Program-made: the position numbers and the translations under genes
Shown: piece by piece, positions 1 through 4,844 of the stretch
Position numbering within the stretch: position 1 is the stretch's first letter
Layout of the letters: each line of letters starts with the position of its first letter
Assembly: GCA_030628305.1 (NCBI GenBank)
Contig: DAOVRE010000123.1
Coordinates: 1 to 5,709, forward strand
Direction: 5' to 3'
Length of the DNA: 5,709 nt
Origin: Candidatus Heimdallarchaeota archaeon
Lineage (GTDB): Archaea > Asgardarchaeota > Heimdallarchaeia > Heimdallarchaeales > Heimdallarchaeaceae
The notes under the pieces: generated by a model
What the model was told of the DNA's origin: nothing
Database searches by the model: none
The model's input: the letters and a program-made list of their open reading frames with translations, nothing else

Positions 1-89
1 TCTATTTTAGCGTTGAAGAGAGAATACTCATCTTCAAACTTTAGAAATTCTTCATAAACAGCTTTGAGGGATAGGTCAGATTCACTCAT
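1..89 (-). CDS. Unidentified protein, N-terminal fragment
   Basis: An open frame of 29 codons starts at the ATG whose complement is at 87-89 and runs off the left edge without a stop. The peptide begins MSESDLSLKAVYEEF, is rich in Glu, Asp and Phe, and has no signal peptide or membrane segment in the visible part. An in-frame TAA at 99-101 (minus strand) lies three codons upstream, so this ATG is the first possible start. A TATA-like box 34 nt upstream supports a real gene expressed divergently from wecC. The visible stretch is too short to assign a family. Its acidic, helical start ending in a Leu-Phe-Asn-Ala-Lys-Ile segment vaguely recalls the N-termini of some polysaccharide-cluster proteins, but that is only an impression. 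It probably belongs to the same glycan locus, judged by position alone. Confidence 0.6.
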   Translation of the reverse strand, partial: MSESDLSLKAVYEEFLKFEDEYSLFNAKI

Positions 90-118
90 TGTATCTGTTT
101 AAATGAACGGTTGAAATG

Positions 119-126
119 TTATAAAA
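119..126 (-). promoter_or_regulatory. Archaeal TATA box for the left-edge gene
   Basis: On the minus strand this reads TTTTATAA, centred about 34 nt before the ATG at 89. With initiation roughly 25 nt downstream of the box, the transcript would carry a leader of about 8 nt. No Shine-Dalgarno motif is present. A second AT-rich stretch (TTTAAA, 99-104) lies too close to the start codon to be the functional box. Confidence 0.5.
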
Positions 127-137
127 GATTTTTGTCG

Positions 138-162
138 TGTTGTGTCTAGTCAGAAAACAACA
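138..162. repeat. 6-bp inverted repeat between two divergent TATA boxes
   Basis: TGTTGT (138-143) and ACAACA (157-162) form a perfect inverted repeat with a 13-nt spacer. Its centre (150) almost coincides with the midpoint (151) between the two opposing TATA boxes at 119-126 and 176-183, leaving 11-13 bp on either side. This suits a binding site for a dimeric regulator acting on both promoters. Arms of 6 bp can arise by chance in AT-rich DNA, so the symmetric placement is the main argument. Confidence 0.35.
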
Positions 163-169
163 GATTATT

Positions 170-183
170 GAATAAATTTAAAA
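170..183 (+). promoter_or_regulatory. BRE and TATA box for wecC
   Basis: A TATA-like ATTTAAAA (176-183) preceded by a purine/A-rich GAATAA (170-175), resembling a TFB recognition element, is centred about 30 nt before the wecC ATG. Initiation about 25-28 nt downstream would place the transcript start at or within a few bases of the ATG, giving a leaderless mRNA. The absence of any purine-rich ribosome binding site in 185-208 agrees with this. Confidence 0.6.
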
Positions 184-208
184 GCTAGCCAAAGAACAGA
201 AATTTGTA

Positions 209-1576
209 ATGAAATTCTTTGCAATGAATTCAGATGAAGCAGCTAAAGCTTTAGCAAATCGTGAATTAACAATTGCTGTCTTTGGAATGGGTAAAATGGG
301 ATTACCTATCGCAGTTACTTTTTTGGATGCAGGTTACAGTGTTGTTGGAGTAGATATTAACAAAGAACTTGTTGATTTATTGAATCAAGGAGTTGCTCCT
401 GTTATTGGGGAACCAGGCGTTGAAGAAGGAATTAGGAAAGCTTTTAATGAGAAGAAGTTTTTTGCAACTTTATCTACTGAAGAAGCTCTTGTCTCAGCAG
501 ACATCATTGTAATTATTATTCCTATAGTTGTTGACAACAACAAGCAACCAATATTGGAACCATTAACAAATCTAATGGAAGAAATAGGAAAACATCTCAT
601 AAAGGGGCATCTTATCATACAGGAAACGACTTTACCTATCGGAACAACAGAGCGAGTTCTCAAACCTATTTTAGAGGAAAAATCTGGATTGATTTGTGGA
701 GAAGATTTTGGCTTAGGATTCTCCCCTGAAAGAACATACAGTGGTAGAGTAATAGCTGATATAGTTACAAACTACCAAAAAATAGTAGGAGGGGCAGATA
801 CCCAAAGTACTGAAAGAATCGCTTTATTCTATGATACATTTGTTGAGAAGGGAGTCATTAAAATGAGTTCTGCTACAACAGCTGAGGCAGTTAAGGTTTT
901 CAAAGGTGTTTATAGAGATTTGAATATTGCAATTGCTAATGAGTTAGCTCGTATTGCAGAAAAGATTGATGTTAATTTCTATGAAGTAAGAGATGCTGTA
1001 AATTCTGAACCTGCTGGTAATATTCTTATGCCTGGTGCTGGAGTTGGAGGGCATTGTATTCCTGTTTACCCACATTTCTTGCTTCAAAATATTAGAGATT
1101 TAGGTCTAGATTCAGAGTTTATTGTCTCAGGAAGACAAGTAAATACTGACATGCCACTACATGTTGTAGAAAAAATCAAAGAAGAACTTCTAAACATTAA
1201 CATAGATTTAGAAAAATCAAAAATAGTTTTGTTAGGATTAGCTTATAGAGGAAATGTCAAAGAACATAGATACTCACCAACTATTGATATTATTAATAAT
1301 CTTCAGAATATCAGTGCTAATGTCTGGCTGCATGATCCATTATACACTAAAGAAGAACTAGAGACAATAATTGATGTAAAAACTGAGGAAGATCTTCAAC
1401 TAATTCTGAAGAAAGCAGATTGTGTGGTTCTCCTTGCAGATCATTTAGTGTATAAATCTATCACTCTGCAAGAAATTGACTCACTCACAAATACGCCTTA
1501 CATCTTTTTTGATACAAGAAATATTGTTACAGAAAGTTCAACAGAAAACAGAAAAATCGTAAAGATTGGGATTTAG
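209..1576 (+). CDS. wecC: UDP-N-acetyl-D-mannosamine dehydrogenase (UDP-ManNAcA-forming)
   Basis: Cytosolic enzyme of the UDP-glucose/GDP-mannose dehydrogenase family. It oxidises UDP-ManNAc twice with NAD+ to give UDP-ManNAcA. The N-terminal Rossmann domain has the GMGKMG dinucleotide loop (residues 26-31), and TTLPIG (140-145) and FSPER (171-175) follow. The central dimerisation helix has EAVK (226-229) and YRDLNIAIANELA (235-247). The catalytic cysteine is Cys283 in GGHCIPVYP (280-288). The C-terminal UDP-binding domain carries GLAYRGNVKEHRYSP (343-357) and FFDTRN (433-438). At 455 residues it is slightly longer than typical members. The ATG is preceded by an in-frame TAA (179-181) with no other start between, and a TATA box sits about 30 nt upstream; Met6 is a less likely alternative. 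The UDP-ManNAc rather than UDP-glucose assignment rests on the GGHC(I)-type motif and on wecB nearby. Gly233 and Tyr287 occupy positions usually held by Asn and Asp. The gene converges on the ligase gene with a 21-bp gap. Confidence 0.93.
   Translation: MKFFAMNSDEAAKALANRELTIAVFGMGKMGLPIAVTFLDAGYSVVGVDINKELVDLLNQGVAPVIGEPGVEEGIRKAFNEKKFFATLSTEEALVSADIIVIIIPIVVDNNKQPILEPLTNLMEEIGKHLIKGHLIIQETTLPIGTTERVLKPILEEKSGLICGEDFGLGFSPERTYSGRVIADIVTNYQKIVGGADTQSTERIALFYDTFVEKGVIKMSSATTAEAVKVFKGVYRDLNIAIANELARIAEKIDVNFYEVRDAVNSEPAGNILMPGAGVGGHCIPVYPHFLLQNIRDLGLDSEFIVSGRQVNTDMPLHVVEKIKEELLNINIDLEKSKIVLLGLAYRGNVKEHRYSPTIDIINNLQNISANVWLHDPLYTKEELETIIDVKTEEDLQLILKKADCVVLLADHLVYKSITLQEIDSLTNTPYIFFDTRNIVTESSTENRKIVKIGI
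1545..1556 (-). terminator. Oligo-T tract downstream of the ligase gene
   Basis: Read on the minus strand, TTTTT (1552-1556) and TTTT (1545-1548) occur about 42-55 nt past the TGA of the ligase gene, inside the 3' end of wecC. Archaeal transcripts commonly end at oligo-T stretches without hairpins, so this is a plausible termination zone. The tracts are short, and the region is AT-rich coding sequence. Confidence 0.3.
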
Positions 1577-1597
1577 ATTTTCAGCTCAATTTCATCT

Positions 1598-3472
1598 TCA
1601 TGAATAAATTTCTCTCTTCAAATCATAAGTGTCAAAAAGTATTTCTACCTCTTGTTCAATTTTAAGATTATCACTTTCAAGAATGGCTTTTTCTGGTTTA
1701 TCTATTCCAAAAAACAATCTCATCATTATCTCTAAATCTATGAATGCTGAGAGAAAGAGCTCTAAATGGCTTTTTCTGTTGAACAGATCTTCATACAATT
1801 TTCTTATTACTTCTTTGTTCAACAAATTCCAAATGAAGCAGTTTTCATCTACAAGAATCTGATTGATAAATTTATAATAAGTACCTTCTTCTTCTGTCCA
1901 TTTGTAGATAGGTGAAGAGGATTTAGGAACAATTGAAACACCTAATTTCTTCTCAAACCACCTAACAACCTTGAGTGCATTTTGAACGATTTTTAGTCTT
2001 TTGAATTTAGATGAAGTTGTTGGTAATGCAGCTATTTCTTCATCCAATACCCCTATAACATCCAATTCAAAATTTCTTTTTTCTCTTAATTCATATGGAA
2101 TTTTGACATAAGCGCTAAAGATTTGAGGGTGATAGAATGGTAGGACTGTTGTTCCGAACACTTCAACAGTTTTTGGACCTCCTACAGCATATTTTCTTCC
2201 CCTAGTCAAAGCCAGAAGACATTCAACACTCATTCTCTCATCTTCAACTTCCCATAGAAGATCAGCATGTTTCTTCAATTCAGGAATTATACTTCGTTTG
2301 AGAATATTCTTTTCTTTAGCCATTTTTTCAAATACTTTTGGGGGAAAGAAATAATTGTGTAACTGCATAGCTTTAAGTAATGAATTTGCAGAATCTTTTC
2401 GCAAATTCTTATCTTTTATACAGGTGAAGAATTCTCCACCCAATTGACCATCTCCCACGTATCCATCGACATATAGATTGTTCTTAGTTTCTACCTCGTC
2501 TAGGAAACTAACCAGTCTTGATGACACATGAGTAGATACTCCTTCACAGTACCACATATGTTTCAGAGAATCTTTAATTGTGTCTTCAACATCTATTATT
2601 CTCACTATGTGTTCTACATCTAATCGCTCAGCAACTTTCTTAGCATTTGTAACATTCAATCCTTTATCAGAATAGTCAAAAGTTATTCCCTTGCATTTCG
2701 TTCTCAAATCATCCTCAACGGATGTAATTAACATTCTAGAATCCAACCCTCCAGATAGCAAGAAGTAATTGTTTTCATTTCTTCTGTTAAGAAGTTTGTT
2801 GAAATACTGGCTAAATAGTTGCGCTTGATCATCAACTATTTGCTCATATGACTCTTTATCCATTTCCTCGTATCTTGTTGGAAATTCATACTTGATTTTA
2901 CTATTTTCTAAGATTGTTTTTTCTATTTTCGAATAGTCTATTTCATCTAAATCTAAAGTAATTGTTTTGTTATAAGGCAGAAGTTTAATTTTCTTGAAAA
3001 AAGTCTTCATTCCGAGTATACAATGAGAAAAAACGTATTCCATCATTGCATCATAATCAAGAAAACTGAGAAGTTCCTTTTCATTCTGAAGTATGTATTT
3101 CATTTGTGAAGAGATGTATATATTACCATTATTGTGTGCTAAATAGATGTAATCAGTTCCCAAAGGGTCAGTTGAAATAATAACCTGTTTAGCTTTCATG
3201 TCAATTTTGATGTAAGGTTGAATTTGCTCTGAAAATGACCTCTCTGATTTTGAATCTTCGTTCAAATCAAGATGCTTCAAGATATTGGGAGTGAAGAGAT
3301 AATTCTTATCTTCAATTTCCAAAGAATAGTTGTTATCATCAAAATCGCTAATAAGAATTTGTATTCCTTTATTCTCTACAATTTTTCTATTCTCCATAAG
3401 TGAAGGAAGAAGTTCTGCTGTTTCATGCAGATTCTTCTTTTCTGATGAAAGAACAAAAAGGAAATTTGTCAT
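1598..3472 (-). CDS. Asparagine-synthetase-like ATP-dependent ligase without glutaminase cysteine
   Basis: A 624-residue relative of AsnB, class II asparagine synthetase. The N-terminal half keeps traces of the Ntn glutaminase fold, such as the strand pattern around STDPLGTDYIYL (100-111) and FFKKIKLLPYNKTITL (158-173). The sequence starts MTN, however, and its first cysteine is Cys151, so it lacks the N-terminal Cys nucleophile. In-frame TAA codons at 3494-3499 leave only seven codons upstream, none Cys, so misplacing the start does not explain this. The synthetase half has the ATP-pyrophosphatase loop SGGLDS (240-245), a second motif GYVGDGQLGG (337-346), and LPFYHPQ (444-450) near the substrate pocket. 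It is probably soluble. AsnB relatives that lack the Cys use ammonia or an amine as nucleophile. Lying between wecC and wecB, it may amidate ManNAcA or conjugate an amino acid to it (inferred). True asparagine synthesis is unlikely. It is transcribed alone from its own TATA box. Confidence 0.85.
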   Translation of the reverse strand: MTNFLFVLSSEKKNLHETAELLPSLMENRKIVENKGIQILISDFDDNNYSLEIEDKNYLFTPNILKHLDLNEDSKSERSFSEQIQPYIKIDMKAKQVIISTDPLGTDYIYLAHNNGNIYISSQMKYILQNEKELLSFLDYDAMMEYVFSHCILGMKTFFKKIKLLPYNKTITLDLDEIDYSKIEKTILENSKIKYEFPTRYEEMDKESYEQIVDDQAQLFSQYFNKLLNRRNENNYFLLSGGLDSRMLITSVEDDLRTKCKGITFDYSDKGLNVTNAKKVAERLDVEHIVRIIDVEDTIKDSLKHMWYCEGVSTHVSSRLVSFLDEVETKNNLYVDGYVGDGQLGGEFFTCIKDKNLRKDSANSLLKAMQLHNYFFPPKVFEKMAKEKNILKRSIIPELKKHADLLWEVEDERMSVECLLALTRGRKYAVGGPKTVEVFGTTVLPFYHPQIFSAYVKIPYELREKRNFELDVIGVLDEEIAALPTTSSKFKRLKIVQNALKVVRWFEKKLGVSIVPKSSSPIYKWTEEEGTYYKFINQILVDENCFIWNLLNKEVIRKLYEDLFNRKSHLELFLSAFIDLEIMMRLFFGIDKPEKAILESDNLKIEQEVEILFDTYDLKREIYS

Positions 3473-3474
3473 TG

Positions 3475-3523
3475 TTGAGCTTGAAATAGCATATTATTAA
3501 AACTTTTTTGAGCGCTTTGAAAT
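3475..3523. repeat. Imperfect direct repeat flanking the ligase TATA box
   Basis: TTGAGC followed directly by TTGAAAT (3475-3487) recurs as TTGAGC, GCT, TTGAAAT (3508-3523). The two copies start 33 bp apart, about three helical turns. They bracket the TATA box at 3494-3502: one copy lies over the expected transcript start and the other covers the upstream side. This could be a paired operator, although TTGA-rich words are common in AT-rich DNA. Confidence 0.3.
3494..3509 (-). promoter_or_regulatory. BRE and TATA box for the ligase gene
   Basis: On the minus strand an A-run followed by G (3503-3509) leads into TTTTAATAA (3494-3502), resembling a TFB recognition element plus TATA box. The box is centred about 26 nt before the ATG at 3472, which predicts a leaderless transcript. 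No ribosome binding site lies in between. Confidence 0.55.
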
Positions 3524-3543
3524 CGATTTAAGAGGAATACTTA

Positions 3544-3583
3544 TTTGTGTTGATTCAGAAAAAGTGATAGGTATAAACACAAA
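3544..3583. repeat. 8-bp inverted repeat overlapping the glycosyltransferase TATA box
   Basis: TTTGTGTT (3544-3551) and AACACAAA (3576-3583) are perfect inverse complements separated by 24 nt. The right arm overlaps the end of the TATA box at 3571-3578, so a protein bound to both arms could block TBP. As an RNA hairpin it is unlikely to matter, because the expected transcript start lies downstream of the right arm. Confidence 0.4.
3571..3578 (+). promoter_or_regulatory. TATA box for the glycosyltransferase gene
   Basis: GTATAAAC is centred about 30 nt before the ATG at 3605, which places the expected transcript start at about 3600-3605. The A-rich sequence just upstream (3559-3563) is a weak match to a TFB element. 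No Shine-Dalgarno motif precedes the ATG. Confidence 0.5.
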
Positions 3584-3604
3584 CAGCTAACAGAGTGTGA
3601 CGAA

Positions 3605-4840
3605 ATGAAACTATTGCTTATATCCTATGTATCCCCGGCAGATAAGATTACTGGTGGGTTTAGACCAGCAAGTTTCACAAAATTCTTTCCTGAAGCAGGC
3701 ATTAATGTCTCTTTTCTAACTTCTCACCCAGATATTCTAAAAAACAAAGAAATACTTGAAAAATACAATATTCAATCAGTCGAACTCGTGAGACCTATTA
3801 GAATTAGAAACATAGGATATAAGTTAAAAATTCTAGCTTTAATGGAAACTCTGAAGCTTGATACCTTATTCTTTTTTCCGGATATCTTCAGATTCTGGAA
3901 TAGAAGAGCAGGAAAAAAAGCTCAACAGATGATAGATAGAGAGAAGATAGATGCAATTATTGTTACTGGTCCTCCTCATTCACCCTATTATATGGCATAT
4001 AAACTTGCGAAAAAAAACAATTTACCTCTGATTGTAGATTACAGAGACCCTTTAACTGGGAGTCCTTTCATGTACTTTCCACCTATCATCAAACAAATAG
4101 TTCGAAGAAAGGAAAGAAAAATAGTTAATTACGCTAAACTTGTAATAACTGTTGGAGAGGAGTGTTCTGCTCTAATCACTAATTCATTAAAATTGAAAGA
4201 TAAGGAAATTCATGTAATTTATAATGGTTTCTTTGAAGAAGATAGACCTGATTTAACAGTTGAAAAACGATCCAAATTTACAGTATCCTATTTCGGGCAT
4301 TTTTACATACTTAGACAGAAAGGATTTGAAGCTTTAGTGGCTGGAATGAGAAGGATGATAGATAAACACAATTTATCCCCAGATGATATTGTTCTTCAAT
4401 ATGCAGGCAAGATTTCAAGAAAGACTCTACAGAAGATATTGGATGGTTCTAACATGAAAGACTATTTCAATGATTTAGGTCTTCTGTCAGGAAATACTCT
4501 CTTCAAAGAGATAAATCAATCAACTTTAAACGTAGTCCTTGTTCCTCCTAAAACAACTTACACTCTTCCTACAAAAATTTATGACTATGCTTTTTGTAAC
4601 TCTCACATTTTCCTTGTAGGTGAAAAAGGAGAAGTAACTCGATGGTGCGAAAAAGTTGATCAAATATATACTCAAACTACCATGAATCCAGAGGAAATTT
4701 CAGAAGATCTTTGGCAATTATTCACTAAATGGAAAAGTAAATCTCTTGAATTCGGCTGTGATGAAGAGAAAATTCTAGAATTCAGTAGAAGAAATTTAGC
4801 TTTGAAATTAGCTGAAAAAATCAAAAAAGCAATAAAATAA
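3605..4840 (+). CDS. GT4-like (GT-B fold) glycosyltransferase
   Basis: A 411-residue protein that would transfer a sugar from a nucleotide donor to a glycan or lipid-linked acceptor at the cytosolic face of the membrane. The N-terminal acceptor domain has the family's opening beta strand, then a Gly-Gly-Phe-Arg turn (17-20). IIVTGPPHSPYY (118-129) is followed by LIVDYRDPL (142-150), a hallmark of WbuB-like GT4 enzymes. The hinge has VIYNGF (204-209). The C-terminal domain has VSYFGHFY (227-234), and LPTKIYDYA (321-329) followed by a GEKGE loop (339-343), equivalent to the usual PSKxxEY donor-site region but with Asp for Glu. It has no signal peptide or membrane helix. The C-terminus is Lys-rich. 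An in-frame TGA at 3551-3553 and no other start make the ATG secure. Donor and acceptor cannot be read from sequence; neighbouring wecB and wecC make ManNAcA, or a modified form of it, a reasonable guess. Confidence 0.85.
   Translation: MKLLLISYVSPADKITGGFRPASFTKFFPEAGINVSFLTSHPDILKNKEILEKYNIQSVELVRPIRIRNIGYKLKILALMETLKLDTLFFFPDIFRFWNRRAGKKAQQMIDREKIDAIIVTGPPHSPYYMAYKLAKKNNLPLIVDYRDPLTGSPFMYFPPIIKQIVRRKERKIVNYAKLVITVGEECSALITNSLKLKDKEIHVIYNGFFEEDRPDLTVEKRSKFTVSYFGHFYILRQKGFEALVAGMRRMIDKHNLSPDDIVLQYAGKISRKTLQKILDGSNMKDYFNDLGLLSGNTLFKEINQSTLNVVLVPPKTTYTLPTKIYDYAFCNSHIFLVGEKGEVTRWCEKVDQIYTQTTMNPEEISEDLWQLFTKWKSKSLEFGCDEEKILEFSRRNLALKLAEKIKKAIK
4815..4828 (-). terminator. Double oligo-T terminator for wecB
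   Basis: On the minus strand, 16-30 nt past the wecB stop, two T6 tracts (4823-4828 and 4815-4820) lie two bases apart, and T-rich sequence (4829-4840) precedes them. This is a good match to hairpin-free archaeal oligo-T terminators. The tracts fall inside the last codons of the convergent glycosyltransferase gene, where they encode its Lys-rich tail. Confidence 0.5.
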
Positions 4841-4844
4841 TCTC

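Noticed and set aside
224..226. Met6 as an alternative wecC start
   Set aside because: The first ATG fits the TATA spacing for a leaderless transcript, and nothing resembling a ribosome binding site precedes Met6.
385..663. Open frame of 92 codons on the minus strand inside wecC
   Set aside because: Antisense to a clearly coding region; its product has no recognisable family features and it has no promoter of its own.
1597..1604. Palindrome TTCATGAA at the wecC/ligase junction as a terminator hairpin
   Set aside because: A 4-bp self-complementary stem with no loop space; it cannot form a useful hairpin and the following sequence has no strong T-run.
1629..1862. Open frame of 77 codons on the plus strand inside the ligase gene
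   Set aside because: Antisense shadow of the ligase C-terminus, with a low-complexity Ser/Leu-rich product and no TATA box at a suitable distance.
1598..3472. Recent horizontal acquisition of the ligase gene
   Set aside because: By eye its base composition and codon preference match the neighbouring genes, and there are no flanking repeats or mobile-element remnants.
3531..3570. AGAGGA followed by a GTG-initiated six-codon leader peptide before the glycosyltransferase gene
   Set aside because: It lies upstream of the TATA box at 3571, so it would not be on the transcript, and a six-codon frame has no support.
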